Source: Dactylorhiza incarnata
Lineage: Eukaryota > Streptophyta > Magnoliopsida > Asparagales > Orchidaceae
NCBI GenBank assembly: GCA_033032865.1
Contig: JAWHQI010000228.1
Location: 124,001 to 188,000 of the forward strand
DNA length: 64,000 nucleotides
Direction of reading: 5' to 3'
Part shown: piece by piece, positions 52,432 through 64,000 of the stretch
Layout: every line of letters begins with the position of its first letter
Position numbering within the stretch: position 1 is the stretch's first letter
The notes under the pieces: generated by a model
What the model saw: only the letters and a program-made list of their open reading frames with translations
What the model was told of the DNA's origin: nothing
Database searches by the model: none
Made by a program: the position numbers and the translations under genes

Positions 52432-55400
52432 TGTAACATTCCCCAAACAACTAGACACCTACAGTGGTTTTGCCGTGACTAGGTCATGACAAAACCCTAG
52501 GAAGCTTGAAGTGACCACTTGGCCTTAGCCCAGAAGAAGGAAACCATAGTGGTCTACAAATAGCAATTTCCAGTTAACAAGCCTAGGGTTGGACTTTATG
52601 GCATCACCTTGACCCATTATCTCATCATAGCATACCTAACCCTTTAGGGTTTCCCTAAGAGCACCAAGGACCCATTGGGGTCAACCAAAGAGGCCAAATT
52701 GACCAAAGTCAACCATAACCCCAAATTGGTCAAAGTAGCCTAATTAGGGTCAATTGACCTCCACCATGCCAAATTGACCTTTACCCTACCCTTATAAGGA
52801 TATTATGGACCCAATGGACTAAAAACCCCCATCTTGGGGCCACCAATTTGGCCAATTTGACCTACGTCAACTCTAGCCATATTTTGGTCAAATAGCCCTA
52901 TTGTGGGTCAATTGGTGACCACCTTGCCAAATTGACCCTACCTAGACCTTCCTAACCTTTATGTGAGGCCAATGGGTCACTAGCCACCCATTGGGGTCAA
53001 CCCAAATGGTCAAATCAACCAATGTTAACTCCACCCTGAATTTAGGTCAAAATGACATGTTTTGACCTAATCAAGCCCAATCCACTTGGGCTAGACTCAA
53101 TTGAGGTGGTCCACCACCAAATGGGGATGGGTGCTACTGAAATTGCCATTCAATTTCAAGAAATTCAGCCAGGAGAGAGAAAACACCTTTTTCCCCAAAA
53201 ATGGTGGAGAGAGAAAGGGAGGAGTAATGGCATTCATGGCCAAGGGTGGCCAAAGGCTCTCCCAATTGATAGGGATTCATCTCCTCTTGGGGAGAGGAGG
53301 AGTTTCCAACCTTCTCCCGGCCAAATTAAGGCTCTATTCATCTCCCCAAGCAAAACCGAAATTCCCCCTAATGGTCATTAATGGCCATGGCCGAAATTCC
53401 CCTCAAATTCCCCCTATTAAGCCCTCCTTACTCCAATATGACCACTCCATTAGCTTTAGAAGGTTGAAGGGAGTAGGAGTAGTGCATTGGATTGCAACAT
53501 TTGGTGGAGAATCAAGAGATCGGCAAGGAGCACAACTTGAAGGGGGTGGCCCTGGCAAATCCGGGAAACAACCACCATCAAGCCCGATTGGAGGTCTGGT
53601 TCTTCTCCTCTCCCTCTGTGGATAAATCTTAGATCAAAATAGGTAAGAAATCGGGCTCAATTGAGCCCAATATAGGTGAGCAAAAATCTGAAATTCCATG
53701 AAAAGATCTCGGTCGGGTTCGCCGGAAACCGCCCCTCCGACGGCCGTGTTGCCACTCGGCGTTAGCCACCACCTCAACGGAGGTGGTGGTGGCCGGTCGG
53801 GGAGGTGGCTGGTTGGACGGGAAATAGGCCTAGAAGCTGCTCTTGGTCGGGTATATCAAGTTCGTCGGCTAGAGCTTGAAGACACAATCGTGGCCCTCCA
53901 TCACCCTGTGCAGGAAAAGTTTAATAGTGATTATTATTATTATCTCATTTTCTGTATTATTACTGGCAGTAGATAGAAAATATTATAGAAAATACCTAGT
54001 GTCCTCTCCTACAAAAGTGGTCAATACCAAAGTTGTATCCCTTGGAGTCTACCTTATTTTAAAATTGATTTCAACCCAAAAGGAGAATTGTAGCTCCCTG
54101 TAGGGCCATTTTAGTGGGACTGGTCCCTAGGGTAGGACAGCCACTATTTCTTGAATAACTTTTGATTGGGAAATAATATTGACTTGAAAATTGAAACATA
54201 GGCTATTTGTACCTCCACCCTTAACATATCCAAAGAAGGGAATTTTTGGAGAAAATTTTTCTAAGGTTTTTGTAAAAATTTAATAATGCATATATTAAGA
54301 AATTATAGGGTCCAATGACCTCCAATCCCCTCCATATTTTGGTAGGTGCTCTTTAGGGTTATTATATGGCGCTGGTAAAAATATCAGCCCAATTGGGACT
54401 GATTTGGTTGGGTAATTAGCCAAGTTTGGTCAAACTAGGTCAAAAGTGCACATGATGGAATTAGGTGGTCAAATCTCATCAAAGTTGTGTGAAACTTTGG
54501 GCACTGGTTTAGGATCACATAATACACCCCCATGAGTAATTTGGGGTGATTTGGGGGTCAATATGCCCTAGGACCCTAGTTTTAACCTTATGGTTGCACG
54601 CCTTGTGAAGGACATAGGGGCATATTTCCTTGGATGGTCATGAAACTTCGTACATAAGTTCATGGGGTGTAAATATTCCCTAGGAAATTTTAAGAGAATT
54701 TTAGGACCTATTATTCCCTCTGATTTGGGTTATAACCCTTTTTAGGGAACCTTTTTATAAGAGAAATTTACATGCTCAAATGATCTTGGATGTTGATGAA
54801 AGTTTGGTGATACCCTCAAAATCATGTAATAGACCTCTGGTAATTTTTTGTGTAATTATTGAATTGATTTAATTAGCACTTCATTCACAAGTCATCTATT
54901 TTGTCTTAGGAATATGTTAAATAAATGAGGGTCAGATATCCTCTGGAAAATTATGAAACATGGTGGTAGGACAATTTAGGGCATTAGAGAGCTCTGTGAA
55001 TTTTTGTATAATTTTTGGAATTATTTATCAGAAGGTTACTTCACAATTTTCCATACTATGGGTTTAATTGTAATATTTCTTTAAGTGATTAATTAGTCTT
55101 GATAAATTCTGAAGTTTGACCAGTACACTTTTCTGATTAATAAAGGCCTGATAATTTTCCCATAATTTTTGGACAAGTATTTTTGGTGGTTCGTTCTTTA
55201 ATTTATAATTTGGGATAATTATTCAATATTATAATAAGAGGCCAACACCTTATTGTAAAATTGTGATATTCTATATTTACTGTTATTTTGACATCATATT
55301 TTTTGCATAATTTTATGGGGGCCATATCATAAGAAGATCTTACACTTCATGTTCAATTTCATACTTGACCAATGTTGGAGAAATTATAATTAATGCCAAA

Positions 55401-57128
55401 CAATTAAGAAAATATATGATCCTCTGGATTTAGTCTTATAATATCATGATAGACACCCAGTAATAATCTTGAGTCATGTGGATGAATATTTGGAGTACCT
55501 CCTCTCATACAACTCATATAGCTCATTTGGTCTGCGTATAGTAGAAACTGTAGACTTAACATAACTAGTAGCCCGCTAGTGGGAATGGGAGGTAGTTTGT
55601 GTACCTGGTCTGGTTGAAGAGATTTGAGGTCACCAAAAGGAGTCTATATGTTGAGTTTGCCCGGTAGTTAAGGGGTAACGTTGTGTCCGGGACCGACGAA
55701 AGATCGTCTTTCCCCTTAGAAGGTCATAAAATATGTAGGGTAATTCAAGTGAAGTGTTAAGAGGGGTAATCTTGTGGGTAGATACCAGTAACACAAAGTG
55801 TCTTGAGAAAGCGAGCTTTGGGGTATCATCCCATCATAGCTCCTAGTACCGCTGCGAGCCCCTGACAGGGTAGACCTCGAGAAGTCCAAGATTAACCATA
55901 AATTGTAGAGATAGTTGATGTACAAGATTAACTTAATAATACGCACACCCACACCTCTTGGTTATGGGAGGTTAGTTAGTTTGGTATTACGAGCGGTAAG
56001 CTCGGTGGTTGTAGCAGCAGACTAATTAGTCTGGTGAGCTTATGACTCAGTAATGCTTGTTGGTGCGGACGGGTTGGTCTGACTAGTCGGTGGCTTGGAA
56101 AGTTATGGTGAAGGGCGGGTTATCCCGGGGAGCTTATGGCTCGGAGATAGATGGTAAACATGTTTGCATGTACATAAAGGTGGTGGGTCTCCGGTATTGG
56201 ACGGTCGTTCACACTGACGTCAATACGTTGACTCAGCAAGTGTAGAATTTGCACTTAGCCATGAAAGTTTGGTGGTCCAGCCAGTAAGAGTACACAGATG
56301 CTCCGCGGTTTTGCGTTGAGGCGTACGATAGGTCTAGGTTAGGTAGTGTGAATACCAACCTAGAGGTGGGCGAGGCCCAACCCACTGCTTACGTTTGCCA
56401 CTACGGAAGTATCCTGGAACTCATGCTAGCTCTAAAAAGGGGGAACTATAGGTTTGTGCATATAGAGTCGAAGTGTGTGACTTGCAATTGTATGAACAGA
56501 TCATTAAACTGCATAACTCTGCATGTCATGGCATAAGCATTGCATTTCAACCCCTACCCCTATCGAATAAATTGGTTATGTGACTTTTTATACGATAGGC
56601 CCTGCTAACGACCCCTTGGTCTATAGGTTTGTATGGGCATTCCTATAAATCAATGGTTACATTTCTATTGTGTACTTATCTTTACCTATTGCTCTTTACC
56701 ATGCTTTATATTACCGCTTCAATTATCTATATACACATGTGTAGTTGTAAACATTTCCTGTAGACAAGATCCATCGTCATCTGCTTTGTTTTATACCCCT
56801 TGCTGTCCTCCGCTTCATCCTCCCACACAGTGCCTAGGAGCCATTGGGGGTGGGGTGGGGAACATAAGGCTTAGTCTTTTTGACTAACGGTCGGTGGACC
56901 ATATCATTTTAGGGGGACCGAGGAGATGCTGCAGCACCAGAGGCCGGTGCAGATGGAGGCGGGATAGTCTAGCACGGGAGCACCGATGACAGGATCAGTG
57001 AGTGTCTTTTAGCTTTAGTGGATTCTGCTTCCGCGAGTGAAATTGTAGTGAGGAATTGTGTTGGGTATTGTATCCACAATAACCTTGATTTGTGGATTTG
57101 ATATGTCTTTCTAGTATTATTCTTGCAG
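52432..57128 (+). mobile_element. Long LTR-like non-coding block (gypsy type?), right end uncertain
   Basis: Begins TGTAACATTCCCC, as chromovirus LTRs do, and continues 4.7 kb without a convincing ORF. The first 600 bp contain many GGTCAA/TTGACC repeats, often in CCAAATTGACC form. From 55600 on it has a LTR-like GC pattern and motif copy 4. No primer site or pol is seen, so this may be a solo LTR of a long-LTR family or a decayed non-autonomous element. I could not find a matching AAATC on the right, so the right end is a guess. Confidence 0.4.
55801..55891 (+). ncRNA. Candidate structured RNA motif, copy 4 (long LTR-like block)
   Basis: The closing stem TCTTG (55801-55805) pairs with CAAGA (55887-55891). 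The inner hairpin TGGG-GTATCAT-CCCA and CCC-CTGACA-GGG are intact. Length is 91 nt. Confidence 0.55.
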
Positions 57129-58763
57129 GTTCATATTGTTAAGTGTAGACCAATGTCAGGTCACAGTGGGTCAATAAGCACAATTTCATACAATGTAATT
57201 CATCATTGTGTGGAACATGGTGTTGACTCATGTGTGATCTCTCTATTGGGATACACTTCATTTTCAAGACTAATGAAGCCCATGGTTTGGAGGAGCAGTT
57301 GGTGTCCAAGAGAAGAAGAAATAATTTTTCTTAAGTATTTTTTCGTTCAATGAATTTTGGTGAGTTTGTCGAGCTCCGTTCAACGAACTGAAGTGTTTTC
57401 GTCGAGCGCCGTTCGATGGATAGTTTTACAAAAATTCTAAGTTCGGATTTCGTCGATCTCTGTTTTACTGAAGTTGAAGAAAGTTTCGTTGATCGGCGTT
57501 TGTCGATCGGCGTTCGACGAACTGAAGTGATTTCTTCAAGCTCAGTTCGACAAATTTTTCTCGGCCGACGAATTGACTTTGCGCTGTTTTGTTTCTCAAT
57601 TTCCTTTCTCGAGAAATCCTTTTCAATCCTTTATTTCTAGTTTCTAAAGGTTTCTCGGCAAGAGTTGAGTTTCTCGAGAATTCAAAACATTCTCTTGAGA
57701 AATATGTCTGTCTCTCGGAAAGTCTTTCTCATCTGCCAGAAAAGTTTTTCTAAGGTTGTTTTTTCTTGAGAAGCCAGTTGTTCTCGAGAAGTCCATCGAT
57801 CTCTTGAGAAATACTTTATCTCTCGAGAAGTTTATCTCCTTCTCCGAAAAATCCTTCTATGTCTTTTCTCGGGTAGAAGTTGCAATTTCTCGAGAAGTTT
57901 TGATTTCGTCCTTTAAGTGATTTTTTGTCCGTTTGTCAGGACGTTAATTCCTTCTGTCTGATGTGAAGGATCTTCTGTTTTCGTTTAAGGTTAATTCTAC
58001 CTTAATTCATGTCGTTAAGACTATGGCTATATAAGGCTCCCGTTTAAAGAATCATTCATTCTATTCATTTACCCTAATTCTCCATTCGATCCAAGAAGAA
58101 CGAGAAAGTGCCGCCTGTCGCCATAGCTGGAGATTGTTCTATAGTTCTGAATCTATTGTCTCCAGTGGAAGAAAATGTTCAATTGATCATTGCTCCATCC
58201 TCTACTGAATCTATTGGATCAAGTCGAATCGTAGAAGATCAGATCTGATTCATTTTCAATTCTTCCTCATCGACATCAAGTCAAATCTTTTCAAGCCTCA
58301 AGAAGGAAGAAGATCTCTCAGGGTTTTCAGATCTGTTTATGAATTGATAAGTATTGTATCAATCTCAATTTACATTTTATTGTATGAGAAGTTATCTCTG
58401 AGTTGTAGGAGAGGTTTGTCTCCTAGTTGTAGGAGAGGTTTATCTCCGAGTTGTAAGAGAGGTTTTCTCTGAGTTTGTAGGAGATTTGTCTCCGAAATTG
58501 TAGGAGTGTTGACTCCGAGATTGTAGGATCATTCTTAATCTGAGTTATAGTGAAGTAGTCAAGTCTAGCTGTGGTGCTAGATTGGTGAGGCCAGCAAGTG
58601 GAGTACCCAAGAACGGGGAACCACTATAAATTACTTGTGTCGTCTGTGATTGTGATTTGCTTTCCGTGCATTCTATTTTATCAAGTTTTTAATTCTGCAG
58701 AAGACGCGGTTATCACCTATTCACCCCCCTCTAGGTGATTTAGATTGGCAACTAGATACTTCA
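57129..58763 (+). repeat. 5' LTR region of Copia-D (SIRE-like), start uncertain
   Basis: Ends CTAGATACTTCA directly before a primer site. Contains TTCTCGAGAA-type and TTCGACGAAC-type palindromes (57350-57900) and several GTAGGAG/TCTCCGAG repeats (58390-58530). Near 58620 it has the GGGGAACCACTATAAATT block shared by the other SIRE-like LTRs. The 3' LTR lies outside the window, so the start cannot be fixed. Confidence 0.6.
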
Positions 58764-58764
58764 A

Positions 58765-58777
58765 TTGGTAGCAAAGG
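58765..58777 (+). other. Primer-binding site of Copia-D
   Basis: TTGGTAGCAAAGG directly after the LTR is close to the initiator-Met site. Confidence 0.65.
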
Positions 58778-58865
58778 GTCGTTGTTCGTTTCTAGGCTAA
58801 CAACTTGAACGGGATCTATCCATTCTAGTCGCTAGCAAATCATGGAATGAAGCAAGGAATCCTCG

Positions 58866-60439
58866 TTGAAGCTGCAAATATGCACAAAAGCAAACTTTCC
58901 CATGTGGAAGATGAGAGCAGAGATGTTCATGGAAGCTATAGATCCCAGATTGTTTCTAGTTATTCAAGAAGGGCCATGTGTTCCTATGAAATCCCCTATT
59001 GGCTGCCCTTCCAAGCTTGTGCCCAAGAAAATTTCTGAAATGAATGAAGATGAAATTATCTTAGTCAACCTGGATAAGGAATCTAAGAGCATTCTAGCTA
59101 ATGCAATTGGTGGTTCTATATTCAAGCAACTTGGTCACTATACAACGGCCAGGGAAATGTGGGAATCTCTAATAGATCTTATGGAAGAATCAAACGAAGA
59201 ACGAGACACTGTAGCTGAGAAAAAGGAAATGAGAGAAGCTTCATCGCCAAGAAGTCCAAAACTCTCAGTGATAGTGACTCAAACGAATCTAGTGATGAAG
59301 AAGAAGTCTACTTTGGGCTAATGGAAATGACTGACGAAGAAGAACCTCCATTCAAAGGGAAGGTAAATGCTCACATAATTTTATCTGATTCAGATTATGC
59401 CTCAGCTGAGCAAAAGGATTACCCCTCAGATGATGACTCAGAACTCATGACCCAATATATAGAATTGCTTAAAGCCTTTGACAAATGCCGAAAGGTTGTC
59501 AAAATCCATGCCAAGGAGATTTTGTCTCTCAAGCATGTGGAATCTAATCTGAGAGAAGAAGTAGTATAACTTACATCTCTCAGAGAAGAAATCCAAAATC
59601 TGACAGACAAAATCAATATCTCGGATGAGCTCCTTGCCCTGAGAGATGAAAGTATAAAATAGCTGGAAGAACAGCTAGCCATTGAGAAGAGGCTAGTTGA
59701 AAAGTTTTCTCAACCTAAAACAATTCTTCCAATCATTGATAGATTCTCCGCTAAAGCATGTGGAAGTGGATTAGGTCATGTGGCTGAATCTAGTAAATCT
59801 TCTAAAAGCATACTAGCCAAGAAGAAAAATAACAGTGCTAGGAAAGTCACCGCCGAAGAAAAAGGGAAAGACCATTTGGATCAGACTACTTTTAAGAAAG
59901 TCATCTTTCCTACTAATGTCTATGATCTAGAAAGCTCCTATGGTCTTTTGACTAGACCAATTGTTTCTAGGCCTGTCAATGACTACAAGGGGTGGACTCA
60001 TCCCCAAAACTTTGGTGCAAGTGCTTTCAAAGCACCCTATGAGGAAATTAATCTGAGAAGTTATGGTCCATTTGTTCATGTACCTAGTGCTAAGAGAGCA
60101 CCAATAGTGAAGGTTATTGCACCTAAGCCAAAGGAGACAGTTCAACCATGTGTGTGCTGTACTCATGAAGCATCCTCTTCTAGAAGAATTTCCCATGCTA
60201 AAACTAACATTCAAATAGTGAAGCAGGAGAATACTAAGAGAAGGTACAACAAATTTGATTGTTGGTGCTGCGGCAAAATAGGTCACTTTGCTGTAGATTG
60301 TTGGTTCAATTCTACTTATTTTAAGAGACCACGAGTAAACATTGCAAGAAATACCACTCGCAATGTTAACGTTCTTCGTGGGGCTCAACTAACAAGGGAC
60401 CAAGGCCCCAAATTTGTTTGGGCTCCTATGGCAAAATAA
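58866..60439 (+). pseudogene. Copia-D gag, broken
   Basis: The N-terminal piece (58866-59321) has FPMWKMRAEMFMEAIDP and GHYTTAREMWESLIDL. A frame change leads to 59321-59569, with an acidic stretch and a helical domain, then stops at 59567-59569 and 59660-59662, both matching CAA/CAG-to-TAA/TAG. The last open piece (59780-60439) has a Lys/Ser-rich linker and a full zinc knuckle CWCCGKIGHFAVDC, ending GPKFVWAPMAK. Length of about 520 codons is normal for SIRE-type gag. It would form the particle and bind RNA. Confidence 0.85.
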
Positions 60440-60454
60440 TTTGTTATTGCAGGT

Positions 60455-61733
60455 ATGTCCAATGGCCACAAAAATCTTATCTGGTATTTGGACAATGGTT
60501 GTTCTCGGCATATGACCGGAACTAGAAGTCTTTTACAGAACTATATTCCTGTTGAGAGCGGTCCAAAAGTTATTTTTGGCAGATCCGACAGAGGAATAAC
60601 AAAAGGCTACAGTATGATCACTAATGGTAATGTATCCTTTTCAGATGTAGCTTATGTGGAAGGATTAGAACATAATCTGATAAGCATAAGTCAACTATGT
60701 GATAAAGGATACACATTTGATTTTTGTAAAGATAAGTGTTTGACAAAGTCGGCAGAAAATTCTGAAACGATTTTATCAGGCACTCGTTGTAGAAATATTT
60801 TCTGTTTAAATTTTCTTTGTTTATCCTCTTCTACACCAGTGTGCTTTTTAGCAAAAGATAGTGCATCCCTTGTCGACCAATGGCATAAGAGATTAGCACA
60901 TATTAATTTCAAAATGATAAATAAATTGTTTTCTCAAAACTTAGTGCGTGATGCGCCAAATGTTAAGTGCATTAAAGATAGACCTTGTCATGCATGTGTA
61001 AAAGGCAAGCAAACAAGAGCTACCTTTAAGAGCATTATTGGCAAAGACTCTACTAGGTGTTTATACCTACTTCATATGGACCTGTTTGGTCCTTTGCAAA
61101 TTAGAAGTTTAGGAGGAAAGTCTTACACATTGGTTATTGTAGATGATTACTCACGTTTTGCATGGGTATTATTTCTAAAACACAAGTCAGATACCTTTGA
61201 TATTTTCACTAAATTTGTCAAGCAAATTCAGAACGAATTAGATTGTTCGGTGGTCAAATCAGAAGTGACCTTGGAACATAATTTGAATCTGGAGCCATGA
61301 CAGATTTCTGTGAAAGCCTTGGTATCTTTCATGAGTTTTCCTCTCCTCGAACCCCACAAAAAAATGGGGTAGCTGAGACAAGGAACAGAACACTCATTGA
61401 GGCTTGCAGAACAATGTTGAGCGATTCCTCACTTCCGGAATACTTCTGGGCTGAAGCCATCAACACTGCATGCCACGTCCGAAACAAAGCACTCATAAAT
61501 AAAAACCATGAAAAGACTCCTTATGAACTACTAAAAGGCAAGAGACCAACCATTTCTTATTTTAGAATCTTTGGTAGCAAATGCTTTGTAATTATTAATG
61601 GAAAGCATTACAAAACCAAGTTGAGTGAAAAGAGCTTTGAAGGTATTTTCGTAGGCTACAGTAGCCATAACAAAGCTTATAGAGTTTTTAATTAGAAAAC
61701 TCTGGTTGTAGAAGAATCTATTAACGTTGTATT
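60455..61733 (+). pseudogene. Copia-D protease and integrase, broken
   Basis: Protease: WYLDNGCSRHMTG, where D-S-G is usual, so the Ser is Asn. Integrase zinc domain: WHKRLAH (H-x4-H) and CHACVKGK (C-x2-C). Core: LHMDLFGPL, VDDYSRFAWV, then a frame change near 61260-61300, where the second Asp region is lost in the shift. The frame reopens at 61297 with FSSPRTPQKNGVAETRNRTL, which includes the catalytic Glu. A TAG at 61693-61695 interrupts a late domain ending KAYRVFN. This is the copia order (integrase before RT). Confidence 0.88.
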
Positions 61734-63622
61734 TGATGAGACGAGCTTGCTACATAGCAGCTCTTCTAGTGCTTCTGTTGAAGTTGCAGGTTCAAAGTTG
61801 CAAGAAACAAACTGGGATGAGCCAGTTAAAGACAATGCTCAAACCTTCTTTAAGATCTCTCCCCCAACCTCAACTGAAGAGGAAGATCATCTTGGTGAAG
61901 AGCCAATTCAAGTGGAAGAAGACATTCCAGTAGTAGAAGAAATATCTCCTGGTGTTTAAAATAATGCAAGGAATCTTGAATTCAGACACCTGAGGGACAA
62001 TCCTATTGATCAGATCATAGGAGACCCTCATGGCTGTATAAGAACTATAAGAGGTACTACTAACGAAAATATGCATTTAAGTTTCTTCTCGCAGGTTGAA
62101 CCAAAGAAGTTCCAAGAAGCAAATGAAGACCCCCATTGGATAATTGCAATGGAAGAAGAATTGAATCAATTCAAGCGATGCAAAGTGTGGACACTTGTTC
62201 CAAAACCCAAGGATAAAAATATCATTGGAACAAAGTGGGTCTACAGAAATAAATTGGATGAAGATGGAACAATCATCAAGAACAAAGATAGACTTGTAGC
62301 AAAAGGATACAGACAAGACGAAAGGATCGACTTCCATTAGACTTATGCTCCTGCAGCATGACTCGAAGCGATCAGGCTATTTCTAGCTTATGCTGCATTC
62401 AAAGGATTCACCATATACTAAATGGATGTCAAGTTAGCTTTTCTCAATGGTAATATAAAAGAAGAAGTATACGTTGAACAACCTCCAGGTTTTGTTAATC
62501 CTAATTATCCTGAATATGTTTATTTGTTACAAAAAAACTCTATATGGTTTAAAACAAGCTCCTCGAGCTTGGTATGAGACGCTGTCTAACTTATTGAGAG
62601 CAAATTCACAAGAGAAAAGATAGATAAGATGTTATTTCTTAGGGAAGTTAAAGGCAAGATTTTGCTAGTGCAAATCTATGTCGATGATATTATTTTTGGC
62701 TCTGCGGACGACAACCTTTGCAAAACGTTTTCCAAACTTATGCAAGGGAAATTTGAAATGAGTAGTATGGGTGAGATGAAATATTTCTTAGGACTTCAAG
62801 TGAAGCAATCTGAAGATGGAATTTTCATCTCTCAGACGAAATTCACTAAGGAGTTGGTAAAAAAAATATGAAATGGAGAGTGCAACCTCTATGAGGACTC
62901 CAATGAGCTCAGCTATGTCTCTGGACAAGGATGAGAAAGGGAAACCTTTCGATGAAACCAAGTACAGAAGCATAATTGGCTCTCTGCTCTACCATACTGC
63001 TAGTAGACCTGATATAATGTTCTCTACATGTGTATGTGCTAGATATAAGGTGAACTCTAAGGAATCTCACTATACTGCTGCAAAGCAAATTTTGAGATAT
63101 CTTAAGGGTACACCAAATCTTGGTTTATGGTACCCAAGAAGTAATGATTGCGAGCTAATAGGTTTTTCAGATGCAGACTTTGTAGGTAGCAATGATGATA
63201 GAAAAACCACTTCCGGGACTTGTCAATTCCTAGGAAGGAGGCTTATTTCTTGGAGTAGCAAGAAGCAGAATTCTGTTGCAATTTCAACCGCCGAGTCAGA
63301 ATACATTTCTGCAGGCAGTTGTTGTGCACAACTTCTTTGGATAAAGAATCGGCTTGAAGATTATATCTTGAAGTTCAAAGACATCCTAATGTTTTGCGAC
63401 TCCTCTACTGCTATAGCAATTACAAATAATCCAGTCTCGCACATCCGGACAAAGCATATTGAATTGAGATATCATTTCATCCGGGAGCATGTGGAGAATG
63501 GGGACGTCAATCTATGTTATGTCCCGACGGATAAGCAAGTTGCAGATATTTTCACGAAGCCGCTGGATGAGACCAAGTTCTCTTTCGTCAAGACAGAGCT
63601 TGGAATGCTCAGCATGGAGTAA
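61734..63622 (+). pseudogene. Copia-D reverse transcriptase and RNase H, broken
   Basis: A linker region is followed by RT from about 62095 (WIIAMEEELNQF, WTLVPKPKDKNIIGTKWVY). Stops at 62338-62340 and about 62359 and a frame change near 62535 break it. The catalytic box YVDDIIFG near 62680 is intact. From 62873 to 63622 RNase H is fully open for 249 codons: ASRPDIMFSTC, RYLKGTPNLGLWYP, GFSDADFVGS, STAESEYISAGSCC and ADIFTKPLDETKF. The end LGMLSME fits the end of pol. Confidence 0.9.
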
Positions 63623-64000
63623 ATATTCAAGTCAAGGAGAAGACAAGAAGGAAGGTAGATCTTCATCTGTTCAAACTCTAAAGGAAGCAAAGATCTGAAA
63701 TTTTGAAGAAGATTTACTTCTCGAGAAATGGAGTTATCCCTCGAGAAATGGCATTTATTTGCGATCTTCAGAAATTCTTATTTTCGGGAATACGAAAGGG
63801 CAGGTACGCAGCTGTTATTTAAATGTTACATAAATTTCATTTAAATGTCAAATCAAAACTATAAATAGAAAATCTCAAATGAATTGATGTTCACGCAAAC
63901 CCCATTCCCTCTTCTTCTCCTCACCCAACATATGTTGATGGGGAGAAAGAGTTCTGTTTGGAAGCAAACAAGGATTTCTGCTGTTGAAAAGGAGATGAAC
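63623..64000 (+). mobile_element. Copia-D sequence after pol, probably spacer towards an env-like ORF
   Basis: Contains TTCTCGAGAAATGG motifs (63715-63760) like those in its LTR, then a TATA-like ACTATAAATAG (about 63858) and a purine-rich open stretch at the window edge. It parallels the LTR-like spacer of Copia-A and Copia-B. No polypurine tract or LTR start is seen before the window ends. Confidence 0.45.

Overview
The window is plant nuclear DNA made almost entirely of nested transposable elements. The basis is Ty1/copia elements of SIRE type (gag, pol and a third env-like ORF), a Tekay/Del-type chromovirus with an initiator-Met tRNA primer site, Athila-type Ty3/gypsy elements with a tRNA-Asp-type primer site, and a plant-style Helitron. 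I found no intact host gene. The species cannot be read from this sequence; the insertion density suggests a pericentromeric or otherwise heterochromatic region of a repeat-rich seed plant.

Layout. 1-4099 holds minus-strand SIRE-like LTR and env-like remains (Copia-A). A chromovirus (4100-21307, flanks CCATT/CTATT) sits inside Copia-A. Its 5' LTR was hit by a pol-less Athila-like element (Athila-1, 4118-10725, TSD GTTTC) and by a fold-back cluster containing 5S rRNA- and tRNA-like sequence (11771-13585, TSD AAGCC). Copia-A resumes at 21308-23151 with pol. A plus-strand, pol-less SIRE-like element (Copia-B) starts at 23152. It was interrupted by a second Athila-like element (Athila-2, 26183-51624, TSD ATACT). 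Athila-2 carries a Helitron in its gag (about 28299-36561) and a minus-strand pol-less copia in its 3' LTR (Copia-C, 42690-50743, TSD ATATT). Copia-B resumes at 51630 and is cut by a long non-coding LTR-like block (52432 to about 57128). A plus-strand SIRE-like element with full but broken gag-pol (Copia-D) fills the rest.

Every long coding frame is broken. Many of the stop codons are explained by one C-to-T or G-to-A change, as expected from deamination of methylated DNA. At least four of the elements are non-autonomous and would depend on enzymes from relatives.

Two signals are not explained by ordinary annotation. (1) A motif of about 92 nt occurs five times, always in the sense strand of its host element where that can be judged. 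It has a fixed length, a covarying closing stem and a conserved TGGG/CCCA hairpin. It occurs in Athila-1 (twice), Athila-2, Copia-C and the long LTR-like block, so it crosses the gypsy/copia divide and looks like a shared structured RNA. (2) Both Athila elements carry arrays of long inverted repeats (CACGCCC..GGTCACG / CGTGACC..GGGCGTG). The last unit lies 17-18 bp before a TATA-like box in all four LTRs, and the whole module is repeated inside Athila-2 directly ahead of its third ORF, as if it were a portable promoter. The 5S/tRNA fold-back cluster is a third candidate for an undescribed element type.
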